From Chitinophaga alhagiae (GTDB lineage: Bacteria > Bacteroidota > Bacteroidia > Chitinophagales > Chitinophagaceae), in assembly GCF_003568665.1 (NCBI RefSeq), contig NZ_QXMH01000001.1:1116001-1180000 (forward strand): a DNA stretch of 64,000 bases, in the 5' to 3' direction. This document shows, in pieces, positions 17,583 through 27,900 of the stretch. Under the pieces are notes generated by a model, which was not told the origin of the DNA, did no database searches, and saw only the letters and a program-made list of their open reading frames with translations. Position 1 is the first letter of the stretch. Each line of letters begins with the position of its first letter. Both the position numbers and the translations under genes were made by a program.

Positions 17583-18032
17583 TCAGCGCAGCCGCTGCAT
17601 CGGGAACTGCCGTGTTTTCAGCACACCGTTCGCCACACCGGAAATTTCCGCCAGCAGTGAATCGGGACTGACCAATGTATAACTTACTTTTTGCGGAAAA
17701 TCATGCGCGGGGTTTTCAAACACCATCTGCCGGCTGTCTATGAACGTAAGGGCAAACCGCACCGGCAGCCCTTTGTTTTGCCCTGTGACCGTGGGCACGT
17801 AATACAGTTGCCCGCCCCGCTGCTCCAGGCTGACAGACTCCAGCAGCAGGGTATCCCGCCCTTTGACGAGCTGCCCTTTGCCCGCAAGGGTGGAATCATT
17901 CACCTTCACCCAGGTTTCGAGCATATGACGGCCGGAGGCATTACTTTGCCAGCTACCGATCAGCCAGCCGGCTTTGTCTATGGGGCCGCCAGCCGTGAAT
18001 GAGAAAAGGAACAGAACAAGCAGGTACTTCAT
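17583..18032 (-). CDS. DUF6265-family secreted protein
   Basis: 149 residues with a signal peptide (MKYLLVLFLFSFTAGG). The mature protein follows the DUF6265 pattern: WLIGSWQSNASG at the start, HMLETWVKVNDSTLAG, then VFENPAHDFPQKVSY near residue 105. These proteins have a lipocalin-like beta fold of unknown role. No enzymatic motif is visible. It starts 35 bp after the stop of the DUF5009 gene on the same strand, so the two are probably co-transcribed. Confidence 0.85.
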   Translation of the reverse strand: MKYLLVLFLFSFTAGGPIDKAGWLIGSWQSNASGRHMLETWVKVNDSTLAGKGQLVKGRDTLLLESVSLEQRGGQLYYVPTVTGQNKGLPVRFALTFIDSRQMVFENPAHDFPQKVSYTLVSPDSLLAEISGVANGVLKTRQFPMQRLR

Positions 18033-18067
18033 GGTACCCTAAATTACATAAAATCCGGTGTTGCCGC

Positions 18068-19195
18068 CTATACACGCAGGAACACCTTCTTCCGGTACAT
18101 AAAGTACAGGAACAGCCACTTGATGCCTACCATGCAAATGGCCATTGCCACCACGTTAAAGGGATCTCCCACCAGCTGGCCCAGCCAGGCAAACACGGCG
18201 TTAGTGGTATAGCCCCAGTTAATGAAGTGATCTGACATGTAAATGAGAATGGAGTTCATGCCTATTACCCGGAAGAAAAGCGTCCAGCCCTTGTAGCCTT
18301 TTACATCTATCACGTAATAAAATACGGCCAGCAGCAACAGGCTAATACCGCCTACCTGCATCACAAAAGAGCTGGTCCACAGGTTTTTGTTAATAGGAAA
18401 ATCGAGGTTCCACAACTGCGCCAGCACAAGAAAGACCACTCCCCAAAGAAGCATGCGCAAGGTTTTCTTTTCAGGCGCCAGCGGACTGTGCTTCAGCAGG
18501 TTTCCGGTCAAGATGCCCAGCAATGCCGTGCTGATAGCGGGGATGGTAGACATAAGGCCTTCCGGGTCATGAATGCCCAGGTACAATTTGCCCGGCATTA
18601 CCAACCTGTCTACATAGGAAGCGAAATTACCTTCCATGCTGAGATCTCCGGGCGGATAGCCGGGAGCCGCCGTAAACTTCAGCAGCAGCCAGTAGCCGAT
18701 GATAAAGGCCCAGAAGCAGGCAATTTGCGTGCGCTGCCGGCTATAGAGGTAGATGATATTGGCAAACATATACGCCAGCCCGATGCGGCCCAGCACACTG
18801 CCGAACCTGATCTCCGAAACGGGGCGCAGCGCCAGGCCGTTGTTCACCACCAGCCCCAGCAGCACCAATACCAGCGCCCGCCTGATAACACGCAGCAACA
18901 GCTGTTGCCTTGGCGCCCCTTTTTCCAGCTCGCGGCCTATGGAATAGGGGGTAGACACGCCCGCCATAAACAGGAACAGGGGGAAAATAAGATCGTAGAA
19001 CCGGAACCCGTTCCAGTCAGGATGCACAAACTGCTGTGCTATAGCCTGCCAGAACGGGGAGCCGGTGGCTTTTCCCAGCCCGTGAAAAATTTCTTCCGCC
19101 CCCATTATCCAGAACATGTCAAAACCACGAAGTGCATCCAGGGAGTAAAGCCGCCCCATACCCTGGGGTGCCGGCGCCGCTTGAGTAGTGTTCAT
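18068..19195 (-). CDS. DUF5009/heparan-alpha-glucosaminide N-acetyltransferase-like membrane protein
   Basis: 375 residues with about ten hydrophobic helices. The start RLYSLDALRGFDMFWIMGAE and the following FRFYDLIFPLFLFMAGVS are the signature of bacterial homologs of the lysosomal acetyltransferase HGSNAT (COG4299/DUF5009). These move acetyl groups across a membrane onto amino sugars in eukaryotes; the bacterial acceptor is not established. The N-terminal D-x-L-R-G-F-D motif is intact. It is upstream of the DUF6265 gene on the same strand. Confidence 0.87.
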   Translation of the reverse strand: MNTTQAAPAPQGMGRLYSLDALRGFDMFWIMGAEEIFHGLGKATGSPFWQAIAQQFVHPDWNGFRFYDLIFPLFLFMAGVSTPYSIGRELEKGAPRQQLLLRVIRRALVLVLLGLVVNNGLALRPVSEIRFGSVLGRIGLAYMFANIIYLYSRQRTQIACFWAFIIGYWLLLKFTAAPGYPPGDLSMEGNFASYVDRLVMPGKLYLGIHDPEGLMSTIPAISTALLGILTGNLLKHSPLAPEKKTLRMLLWGVVFLVLAQLWNLDFPINKNLWTSSFVMQVGGISLLLLAVFYYVIDVKGYKGWTLFFRVIGMNSILIYMSDHFINWGYTTNAVFAWLGQLVGDPFNVVAMAICMVGIKWLFLYFMYRKKVFLRV

Positions 19196-19318
19196 TGGTA
19201 TCGGTAATTGTGTGGTATCTTATAAAAGTAAACAATATTGGGATAATTCAAACATAGCGGCATCAAATACGGGAGCCCGGCTTCCCGGAAGGGGGCGTTC
19301 CAACTGGGCGGCATGTGG

Positions 19319-19906
19319 TTACGCCGCGTGAAAAGTAAGGTTAACTACCGGCGTGGCGCTGGCTGCCGGTGTAGAAGACGGGGCGCCGGCCCCTCCGGGC
19401 GCCTGGTCGCTCACAATGCCGATATGTGTGAAGTTGCCGTTTACCAGCGGGTTCAGCACTTCCAGTATAGCCCCTTCAACAAAACAGAACATGTCTTCTA
19501 CATCCTTCAATGCAATTACCTGCTCATCTGCTGTTGTGTCTATAACCAGATGCGACGCGTACTTGTTCCTTAGATTCTTCACTATCTCTATCTGCTCACG
19601 CCAGCCCAGCAATGCCTGCCGCCACCCCCCAATGGTCAGGGGGCAAACATGCGCCTCCCGGTATTCTCCTCTCTCTATTCTGCCCCAGAAATTCCACAGG
19701 CTGAAATAGTCATAGCCTGACACGCTGATCAACTGGTACAGGTTAATAAAAGACATCCGCATCAGCGCATTTGAAATAAAGTTCCGTTCCGTGTAACTCA
19801 CCCCTACCACCTTTTCCGTGTACTTCCTGTACAAAAAAAACTCCTGCTTGAAATCCCTGGCCGTTTGCAGCATAACGTTCAAATCGTCTAGCATGTTCTT
19901 CTTCAT
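19319..19906 (-). CDS. HEPN/AbiU2-like protein
   Basis: 195 residues from the ATG at 19906 (MKKNMLDDLN); the open frame extends 19 codons further upstream without a better start. It is mainly alpha-helical and has the HEPN-type motif RNKYASH (Arg113, His119), in the context KNLRNKYASHL. A final helical stretch follows (DVEDMFCFVEGAILEVL), as in AbiU2-like HEPN proteins. In HEPN RNases this Arg/His pair is catalytic. The last 25 residues are a low-complexity Pro/Ala/Ser tail. No nucleotidyltransferase partner is adjacent. The HEPN call is from motif and helix pattern only. Confidence 0.5.
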   Translation of the reverse strand: MKKNMLDDLNVMLQTARDFKQEFFLYRKYTEKVVGVSYTERNFISNALMRMSFINLYQLISVSGYDYFSLWNFWGRIERGEYREAHVCPLTIGGWRQALLGWREQIEIVKNLRNKYASHLVIDTTADEQVIALKDVEDMFCFVEGAILEVLNPLVNGNFTHIGIVSDQAPGGAGAPSSTPAASATPVVNLTFHAA

Positions 19907-20125
19907 GATAAATGGTTTTAAATTTTTTTGTTGGACCGATACAGCAGTGCCCTCTCCATGCAAGATGCATGGCGCAATAGCTGGTTTTTACATTCGCCCT
20001 GCATCCAGTTACTGTAGTGAGATATAATTATAGATCGTTTTTTGCGCGGCGGAGGGCTAATTGGCGAGGTTATTTTGCAATTCAATAACAAAATATTCAC
20101 TTTAACACCTCGGCCATCACCCTTA

Positions 20126-20662
20126 TTACCCGTTGTCCGCGCACTCATGAACAATGGCCCATGCAATGGCGCCCCATAGCAGAACGGCCACCCACTTATA
20201 TGCCCGGCTAAAAGAAAGGCCCGCCAATACCTCGTCTGCGGCGCGGCGGTTAAAAAGGTATATCACATTGTCCAGCAGAAAAGCGCAGCTGAATACGAGG
20301 TAAATCATGTAGATACTGGCCGGCATCAGTGTATGCCAGCCGGCCCCGTTCACCAGCGTTAATTTCAGCACCAGCCACGGCAAAAGGTATTTCATGATTA
20401 AAAAAACGGCAAACAGCCAGGCAGGCCGTGTTTTGCTTTTGAACAGGAAACGGTAATGCAGCAGATGTACCGTCAGCACCGCCAGCGCAAACATAGCGAT
20501 GGCGCAAAGTAGCGCCCATAGCGGAATATCAGTCTTGAAAGATGTGAACCGGAACGATACCTCAAACAGGTTGGAGCCATTCCATTCTTCCGGCAAGCCC
20601 GCGCGGGAAAGCAGCAGGCTGAGAAATGCATGCGGGGGCATTGTTGCAATGTTCGTTGCCAT
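20126..20662 (-). CDS. Hypothetical membrane protein
   Basis: 178 residues from the ATG at 20662; an in-frame TTG lies 9 bp upstream. Four hydrophobic segments are visible (about 43-66, 78-98, 107-135 and 155-172), with basic residues between helices 1 and 2 (FKSKTRP) and an RRAADE loop before helix 4. No family is recognised. It stands between the HEPN-like gene and the YLATT-pYEATS gene, on the same strand but separated from both by more than 200 bp. Confidence 0.6.
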   Translation of the reverse strand: MATNIATMPPHAFLSLLLSRAGLPEEWNGSNLFEVSFRFTSFKTDIPLWALLCAIAMFALAVLTVHLLHYRFLFKSKTRPAWLFAVFLIMKYLLPWLVLKLTLVNGAGWHTLMPASIYMIYLVFSCAFLLDNVIYLFNRRAADEVLAGLSFSRAYKWVAVLLWGAIAWAIVHECADNG

Positions 20663-20671
20663 GTCATACAA

Positions 20672-20941
20672 TTTTTCTTTGATTCATTAGTTTATCTATA
20701 ATCCATATTCCCTCTCCCGTATATAAGTAAGATGCATTTTCAGATTGAAAGGGTGAGTTGCAATAAAAGTCAGGTATTTATACGTATTTCTCATGAAACA
20801 CGGTACAGATAAGAGTTACAGCCGGATATCCCGTGCCGGGAGGCTGCAAACATTTACAACCTGTTAACAAGATTGTTGTTAGCAGGCATTCCCGGGCCGG
20901 ATGCACAAACGGGTTAGCGCAAAGCCGGCATGCGTATGTAC
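20672..20941. other. Intergenic region without visible gene
   Basis: 270 bp upstream of the hypothetical membrane protein and downstream of the YLATT-pYEATS gene. It is AT-richer than its surroundings. I see no open frame, repeat or T-tailed hairpin that would support a feature. Confidence 0.4.
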
Positions 20942-21847
20942 CTACCGCATCCTAAATTCTTTGGGGAACTTGCTGTCTTCAGACAGATCAAGTTCCAGCA
21001 GGGTATCTCCGTTGTCTGCCATTACGCCTGCCGTAAAGGCGCCGTAAGAAAGGATCTCATTATCCACGGCCACGCCATTCTCAAATTCTTCCGGCTTAAC
21101 GGTGTATACAGAAGGCGTGAAGGAATCGTGGATGTAAAATATTACCGGTGCGTTCAGCGGCTTTTGGGGGTCTGTACTTTCCACCCGCAGCTCCACGTTG
21201 TAAAACCCGGGAATGGCAGATGCCGCTACCCTGGCGGTGAGACGGCGGCCGTTCCTTTCCGGCTTGCCGCCAAAGCGGCCTTTCTGCGGGTCATTCGGGT
21301 CTTTGATGGGCGGCAGGCCCGCTATGGCGTTGCGCAGCTTATCGCTGTCCGCGGCAGACTCCAGGCTCCTGCTCACAGGCACCTTTTTCAGGATGTTCTC
21401 TTCTTCCTTCAACGATTCGCTCTGGTTATTCTTGATGCGTTTGATGCTTTGTTTTTCCAGCTCTTCCTTTTCCGTTTTCAGTTTATTGAACTGTTCGTCT
21501 TTCACCACGTTGCTGATCAGCATGTTGATGAACTTGAACCCCGCAGAAGCCGCCAGCAGGCAGTACGCGGCATACAGCAGGTAATCTTTGGTGAGTACGG
21601 TGGCATCCGGTACATCGGGATTTTTCCAGCTCCAGGCCAGGTAACCATTGTCCAGCAGCTTGCTTTGCGCAAATTCAAGGAAGAGGGGTACCAGCACGGT
21701 GGCGCCAATGCCAAGTATCACGCATTGCCACCAGGGCTTCAGTTTCCGGCCGGTGTCAGCGCTTTCGTTAGCGGGCAGCAGAAAGCTCACAATACCGCCA
21801 AATACGCCGGCAGCCAGCATGATCATAATTACTACAGGTATTGACAT
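20942..21847 (-). CDS. YLATT-pYEATS membrane protein
   Basis: 301 residues. Three transmembrane helices (about 3-25, 39-60 and 89-109) match the three-helix module found with prokaryotic YEATS domains (YLATT). A charged coiled-coil stretch follows (about 115-155), then a pYEATS domain (about 191-301). Its hallmarks are FGGKPERNGRRLTARV, VELRVESTDPQKPLNAPVIF, the YIHDSF turn, the YGAFTAGVMAD segment and LELDLSE near the end. Eukaryotic YEATS domains bind acylated histone lysines; pYEATS has been proposed from genome comparison to act in bacterial conflict or signalling systems. This copy has no fused effector. Ligand unknown. Confidence 0.75.
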   Translation of the reverse strand: MSIPVVIMIMLAAGVFGGIVSFLLPANESADTGRKLKPWWQCVILGIGATVLVPLFLEFAQSKLLDNGYLAWSWKNPDVPDATVLTKDYLLYAAYCLLAASAGFKFINMLISNVVKDEQFNKLKTEKEELEKQSIKRIKNNQSESLKEEENILKKVPVSRSLESAADSDKLRNAIAGLPPIKDPNDPQKGRFGGKPERNGRRLTARVAASAIPGFYNVELRVESTDPQKPLNAPVIFYIHDSFTPSVYTVKPEEFENGVAVDNEILSYGAFTAGVMADNGDTLLELDLSEDSKFPKEFRMR

Positions 21848-22004
21848 ACGAAAGGGATTTGGGGTTGAATAATATTACATCGTTAACATCCGGGGCCTGT
21901 TTGGGGGTATAGCATCCAATCGTACGCTAATATAATAAAAAAAGGCGGTAGGGCGCTGCCTGTAGAACGCTATGCCGGTACATTTTTACTTAAATTACGG
22001 CTGC

Positions 22005-22307
22005 ATGGAAAACGTACCTTTCAACATCATCAACAATACCGCCAACCAACAGCTGGAAGTGCAGCTGAACGGTGAGACGGCGGTGCTCACGTACCGGTTT
22101 TACAAAAAGAACATCGCCTTGATGCATACCACCGTACCTGAAGGGCTGAAGGGCCGTGGTATTGCCAGTGCGCTGGCCCGCCGCGCGTTTGCCTACGCGG
22201 AGGAACTGAAACGGCCTGTTATGGTATACTGCCCGTTTGTGGCAAAGTTTATCCAGGAACACCCAGAGTACCGCAGCCAGCTGGACCCTTCGCTGTACAG
22301 AAAATAA
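22005..22307 (+). CDS. Small GNAT-fold N-acetyltransferase (YjdJ-like)
   Basis: 100 residues from the ATG at 22005 (MENVPFNI); an earlier in-frame ATG at 21972 would add 11 residues with no family match. The acetyl-CoA loop reads LKGRGIASALA, followed by YAEELKRPVMVYCPFVAKFI, where the Cys-Pro-Phe element is shared with the protein at 6024-6305. Short GNATs of this type (COG2388) have no defined acceptor. A strong bidirectional terminator begins at its stop codon. Confidence 0.85.
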   Translation: MENVPFNIINNTANQQLEVQLNGETAVLTYRFYKKNIALMHTTVPEGLKGRGIASALARRAFAYAEELKRPVMVYCPFVAKFIQEHPEYRSQLDPSLYRK

Positions 22308-22338
22308 AAAAGGGCCGCCATTACCCGGCGGCCCTTTT
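22308..22338. terminator. Bidirectional intrinsic terminator
   Basis: The stem AGGGCCGCC (22311-22319) pairs perfectly with GGCGGCCCT (22327-22335) around a 7-base loop. It is flanked by an A-run on the left and a T-run on the right, so it can stop transcription from both sides. It separates the GNAT gene from the end of the susCD/GH28-like operon. Confidence 0.9.
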
Positions 22339-22352
22339 ATCGTTTCCGTTCA

Positions 22353-23477
22353 TTACCATTTCAACCCGTCTACCCTGATCCCTTCTACTGGTTGCCGGCC
22401 AAATTCTATCAGCTGTGAATTACCGCCGTAACTGGTAATATTGCTGAAAGTTGCGTTTTTCAGCGTACCCACTATCTTCACGGCCGATTTTGCCCTTGTA
22501 CGCACATTTTCCACCACAATATTATACGTTTCCCCCAGCACGTTCATGCGGGAAGACCAGTAGTGCTCCTCCCCGATCCTGATGCCGGCGGCGGGCCTGA
22601 TCTCGCTGTCCGTAGAAGTGTCCAGGATGTCGGATACAAAAATGTTGTAGAGCCTGATCCCGTCCTGGTTCAGCAGGCGCACCAGCGCATGGCCGCCGAT
22701 CACTTTGGCCTGCACATTGCGGATGGTGATGTTGTAGATATCATCGTTGGCACGCGGCAAACGCCCGCCTACCTGCATGCTGGTCCTGGCGGTATCGTTA
22801 GGCGTGGCCAGGCCCGTGAGGGCGATCACATCGTCTCCGGTTACGCCGGTGATGTTCTCGATCACGATATCGTGGCAGCCTTTACGCACGTCTACCCCGT
22901 CCTGGTTCGGGAACTTGTTGGTGTTGGCAAAATTGACGTTGGCCACCCTGCCGTAGGCGCAGCCATGTTCCATGGATATGGCCCAGGCCTGCGTTTCTTC
23001 CATCGTAAACCCTTCTATGGTGAAATGCTCCGTATTGTACAGTAGAATGCCGATGGTGCGGTAACCGCTCTTGTCTCCCGGCGGATTGAAATGCGCCTCC
23101 AGCCCGCCACTGAGCACGGCGTTGCCTTTACCGATGATGCGAACGTTCTTGTTGGCGGACAAGGGACTGGTGCGCGCGCCGGCATTGGTAATGATATTAT
23201 CTGCCGTACCGGGAGAAAGCCGCACAAGGCAATCGTTCAGCACCAATGTAAAATCAGAGGGCACCAGAATGGCCCTGTCTATCAGCCACTGCGCCGATTT
23301 ACGCTGCTGGTTCCAGCGGGGTATCTCGATGGAATTTACGCCCGTACGCAGCGCCTCCTGTATGGCGGCCTCTATCCGGTCACTGTCTGTTCCTTTCCTG
23401 AAATTGTTGGGCGTAATCGGGTTGCCCATTGCCGCGGTACAGCAAAGCAGACCCAGCACCATTGCAATTAACCTCAT
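22353..23477 (-). CDS. Secreted right-handed beta-helix protein, GH28-like
   Basis: 374 residues with a signal peptide (about 1-18). The body is a parallel beta-helix of the pectin-lyase/polygalacturonase type, with repeated strand patterns such as IGILLYNTEHFTIEGFTM and HDIVIENITG. The segment NQDGVDVRKGCHDI followed by VTGDDVIALTG resembles the GH28 active site (two Asp in NxDGxD, then GDD), but the later GH28 HG and RIK motifs are not clear. It may be a glycosidase or a lyase-like carbohydrate-binding protein. It closes the susC-susD operon, 26 bp after susD. Confidence 0.75.
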   Translation of the reverse strand: MRLIAMVLGLLCCTAAMGNPITPNNFRKGTDSDRIEAAIQEALRTGVNSIEIPRWNQQRKSAQWLIDRAILVPSDFTLVLNDCLVRLSPGTADNIITNAGARTSPLSANKNVRIIGKGNAVLSGGLEAHFNPPGDKSGYRTIGILLYNTEHFTIEGFTMEETQAWAISMEHGCAYGRVANVNFANTNKFPNQDGVDVRKGCHDIVIENITGVTGDDVIALTGLATPNDTARTSMQVGGRLPRANDDIYNITIRNVQAKVIGGHALVRLLNQDGIRLYNIFVSDILDTSTDSEIRPAAGIRIGEEHYWSSRMNVLGETYNIVVENVRTRAKSAVKIVGTLKNATFSNITSYGGNSQLIEFGRQPVEGIRVDGLKW

Positions 23478-23503
23478 ATCTGTGCTTGTTTAACTTCTAT
23501 AAA

Positions 23504-24937
23504 TCATTCGTATCCGTCGTTCTGGGACAGGTTAGGGTTTAGGCTCCTTTCCCTGAACGGTACGGGATACAACACATTCCGCGCCTTAATATCGTAGTTC
23601 TCCACGAGATACCCAACACCGGTATACTTTTCCTTGTAATCCGTCATTACCTGCAGCATTTTGCCGGTGCGGAGCAAATCGAGCCAGCGGTGCCCTTCAA
23701 AGCACAGCTCCACGCGGCGCTCATGCAGAATGGTATCCCGCAGGGCCACTTGTCCTTCGTCTTCAACGTCTTCCAGCCCCGCACGCTTGCGCACTTCATT
23801 CAGCGGCTTGATGGCTTCTCCGGTGGCGCCGGTCTCGTTCAAGGCTTCGGCATACATCAGCAGCACATCCGCATACCGCAACACCGGCCAGTTGTTCCTG
23901 CCTTCGTTGCTGGCAATGGGCCGGTCTATGAATTTACGGGTATACAGGGCGTTGGTGGCAGGGTACCGCGCAATGGCCACGCCTTTACGGAGGTCTCCCG
24001 CCTCAAAGGCATTAAAGAGGTCTTCCGTACCCTGGTTGCTGCCCGCTGGGAAGCCGCCGGATGTTATTTCCGTACCGGAGCCAAAGGGCGCAAAGGCAAT
24101 GCAGAAGTTGCTGCCTTCACCGTTGCCGGCGGCAAGGTACTGCACGGAATATATGATCTCCCGGTTATTGCGGTTGGTAGCGCTGAAAACACTTTCGTAG
24201 TTGTCCAGCAGTCCAAAATCTCCCGCGTCTTTAACCGCTTTCAGCACCGGCACTGCCTTTTCGAACTGACCGGTGGCAATATACATCTTGCCCAGCAACG
24301 CCTGTGCGGCGGCTTTGGGAGCGCGGCCTACCGAAGCGCCCGTATAGGTAGGGAGCAACCCTTCCGCCGCGGCCTGCAGGTCTGTTTCCAGCTGCGCATA
24401 AATTTTGCTCACCGCCTCGCGCTGGTAGCCGTAGGCCTCTGCTTCCGTTTTTACTTCTTTCAGGATGAGCGGCACGTCCCCGAAGAACTGCGTCAGCTGG
24501 AAGTACATCAGCGACCGTACGAAGAGGGCTTCCCCTTTATATTGTTTCTTCAGGTTATCGTTCATCGTAACCGCGTCTATTTTATCGAGGATGATATTGG
24601 CGCGGCTGATAGTGGAATAGGAACTGAGCCAAAGCGACTGCACGTAGCTGTTGTTGTTCATCCATGTTTGCTGGTCCATGTCTGCGTAACCCAGGTTGGC
24701 GCCGTTGGCTTCCGTATTGTCTGAGGGCACTTCCGCCACTACATAATAGTTGCCGTAGTATCCGCGAAGACTGTTGTACATTCCGTTCACGGCAGCCGTG
24801 ATATCCGATTCGCGGTTGAAATAATCGTCTCTGTTCACGACCGTGGGCGATTTCAGGTCTACAAAATCCTTGCAGCTCTGCCCCAGGCCAAGTAACAATG
24901 CGGCCATGCCCATCAGTTTATATGTATGCGATTTCAT
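23504..24937 (-). CDS. SusD/RagB-family substrate-binding lipoprotein
   Basis: 477 residues. The lipobox GQSC places the lipid anchor at Cys22. The protein has the SusD alpha-helical TPR-like layout, with the family patterns YKGEALFVRSLMYFQLTQFF near residue 150 and LRYADVLLMYAEALN near 360, and ends in the usual LNPNLSQNDGY. SusD proteins sit on SusC as a substrate-binding lid. The gene lies 23 bp downstream of susC and 26 bp upstream of the beta-helix gene, so all three are one transcript. Confidence 0.95.
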   Translation of the reverse strand: MKSHTYKLMGMAALLLGLGQSCKDFVDLKSPTVVNRDDYFNRESDITAAVNGMYNSLRGYYGNYYVVAEVPSDNTEANGANLGYADMDQQTWMNNNSYVQSLWLSSYSTISRANIILDKIDAVTMNDNLKKQYKGEALFVRSLMYFQLTQFFGDVPLILKEVKTEAEAYGYQREAVSKIYAQLETDLQAAAEGLLPTYTGASVGRAPKAAAQALLGKMYIATGQFEKAVPVLKAVKDAGDFGLLDNYESVFSATNRNNREIIYSVQYLAAGNGEGSNFCIAFAPFGSGTEITSGGFPAGSNQGTEDLFNAFEAGDLRKGVAIARYPATNALYTRKFIDRPIASNEGRNNWPVLRYADVLLMYAEALNETGATGEAIKPLNEVRKRAGLEDVEDEGQVALRDTILHERRVELCFEGHRWLDLLRTGKMLQVMTDYKEKYTGVGYLVENYDIKARNVLYPVPFRERSLNPNLSQNDGYE

Positions 24938-24960
24938 CTGCGCTTAGTTTTTATGATCAA

Positions 24961-27900
24961 TTAAAACCCGATGTTGATACCTACCATGATGCTTTTTGCG
25001 AGCGGATAGCCGCCCTGGTCGGTACCCGGCTGGTATACGGAGGCGCCGTACTGGCTGGGCTCCGGGTTGAAGCCCGGGTATTCTGTAAGGGTAAAGAGGT
25101 TCTGCGCGGTAACGTAAAGCCGGGCAGACTGGAGCATCATTCTCCGGGCAAACGCGTCTGGCAGGTTGTAGCCCAGGGTAATGTTCCGCAACCGCAGGAA
25201 CGATCCGCTATACACGGCATAGGAGCTTAAATGGCTTGCCGTGGCAAAACCGGCGCGGGGGCCTACACGGGCGTACTTTACATCCCTGTCTGGTTCTTCG
25301 GGCCTGAAATAGTTGTTGGCCATATCTTTCACCGCATTGAACTTGCCGATCCACAACTGCGAGTGGCGCGCCGCGCCATTGATAATACCGTTGCCGAGCG
25401 TACCCTGGAACAGGATGCTCAGGTCGAAATTCTTGTAAGAGAAATTATTGGTGATACCGTACACATAGTCCGGGAAACCATTGCCGAGCAGGGTACGGTC
25501 TCCTTCGTTGATCTCACCGTCTCCGTTCACGTCCCGGATCTTGTAGTCACCCACGCCGGAACCGGGCCACTTGGGGCTTTTCTGCAACTCTTCCGCATTC
25601 TTGAACACACCGTCTATGATGAACCCGTAAAAACTGCCAAGCGGTTTACCTACTTCCACACGGTACACGTTTGGCCAGCCGCCGGTACCGGCAAAGGTAT
25701 TGAGCGATGTTCTGCCGCCCAGGTCCATTACCTCGGAGCGGTTGTAGGCAATGTTGAAGTTGGTATTCCATTTAAAAGCCCCCTGCATATTGCGGGTATT
25801 CAGCTCTATTTCAAACCCCCTGTTGCGGAGCTTGCCGATATTGGTCTGGAAGGAAGTAGCGTAGCCTATTACACCGGGCAGTTCTTTGGAGAAGAGCATG
25901 CCGTCGGTTTCCTTGTTATAGAGGTCTACGGTCAGGTAAATCCTTTCCTTGAGGAAGGCCGCTTCCAGGCCAATGCCCAGTTGTCTGTTCTTTTCCCAGG
26001 TCAGTTCCTTGTTCATATACCCGCTCTGGTACACACCCGGCACACGCTGGTCTCCCAGGCTGTAGTTGGCGTAGCCGATGCCGCTCATCCAGGTAAAGTC
26101 ACCGATGTTGGCATTACCTGTTTCGCCGTAGCTGGCCCTTATTTTCAGCTCGTCAAAGATCCGCTGGCGCTGCATGAACGCTTCCTCCGAAATGCGCCAG
26201 CCTGCGGAGTAGGACTGGAATACCCCGAACCGGTTGTCCGGCCCGAAGCGTGAGGAAGCGTCTGTACGAATGGAGGCGGAAAGGAGATATTTGTTCTTGT
26301 AATCATAGTTTATGCGGGCGGCATAAGAAAGGAAGCTGTTCAGCTCATACCCCAGCGTACCGATCTGGTCGGTGGCCGCGGCGGGGTTATGCACCTGGTC
26401 GTTCACAAAAGAGCCTGCCCTGCCGCGGGTGGCGGTGCTGGTGCCGCTGTAGCGCTGCATGGAATACAGCAACATGCCGGCAAGATTGTGACCGCCTTTC
26501 AGGCTGCGGCTGTAGTTGACGGTATTTTCCCATAACCAGCCGGCAACGCGGTTGCTGGTTACCTGGCTGGCAAGACCCGTCAGCAGGGGATTGGAAAGGT
26601 TGGCAAACGGCGCGCTGGCATATGCCAGGGTGGACGGCGTGTACTCGCTGTAAGTAGTGGCGCCGGCCGTTACACCGCCCTGTGACCTGATCTGCAGCCC
26701 CTTCAGCGGTTCCCATTGCAGGAACACATTGCTGAGCAGCCCGGAATAGTTCTGTTTATTTTCATACAGTTCCAGTACCGCCAGCGGGTTGTGAATGCCC
26801 GGCTCGCTGAAGCCGTACTGCGTAAACGGCAATACGTTATTCTGCCCGTAATCCCCGTTGGGAAGATGCACAGGCACTACCGGCGGCATCAGCATGGCTG
26901 CATACACGGGCACGTAAGATGCGGGGCCGCCTGTGCCAGGGCCGGGCTTCAGGTTGCGGGTAGTAAACGAAGGCGCGAAACTTGCGCCGATCTTAAGTTT
27001 GGCACTGAGGTCCGCATCCAGGTTAGCGTTCACCGTACCCATTTTATAGTCCGTGCCGATCATCACGCCTTTTTGCGTGGTGTAGTTACCGGAAACGGAA
27101 AACCGCACTTTTTCGCTGCCGCCGCGGGCGCTCACCTGGATGTCAGACATCGGGGCGGAACGGAAGATCACATCCTGCCAGTCTGTATCCGCCAGCAGCT
27201 CCGGCGTGTCAAATATATCGGGATACCTGCCGTTCATTGCGTTAGTAGCATCTTTTGCATATTGCAGGTATTCGCTTTTGTTCATCACGTCCATTTTACG
27301 GTACACGCTCTGCACACCCGTGTAGGCGCTGACATTAAAGCTCGTTTTACCGGCCTTTCCCCGCTTGGTGGTAACGATTACCACGCCATTAGCGGCACGG
27401 GAACCGTAAATAGCGGCAGACGCCGCATCTTTCAGCAACTCGATGGATTCAATGTCTGATACATTGATGCGCTGGAACTGTGCGGCATTTGGCAGCGGAT
27501 AACCATCTACCACGTACAGCGGATCATTGGCCGCGCCCATGGAGCCGATACCGCGGATGCGGATGGTAGGCGCTTCGCCCGGCTGGCTGCCTGAGGCGGA
27601 TTGCACCTGTACACCGGCGGCCAGGCCTGCCAGCGCATCTCCGGGATTGGCAACAGGCTGCCTGCCGAGGTCCGCACCGGAAACCTTGGCAATAGCAGTG
27701 GTCAGGCGGCGTTTGGATGAAGTACCATACCCCACCACTACCACTTCGTCAAGGTCAGACAGGCTGCGCTCCAGCACTACGGCGGGAATCCCCTGGTCAC
27801 CAACCATCACGCTAAATTCTTTATATCCTACAATGCGGAAAACGAGCACATCGCCTTTGGCAGCTTCCAACTGGAAGCGCCCGTCTTCATTGGTGGCGGT

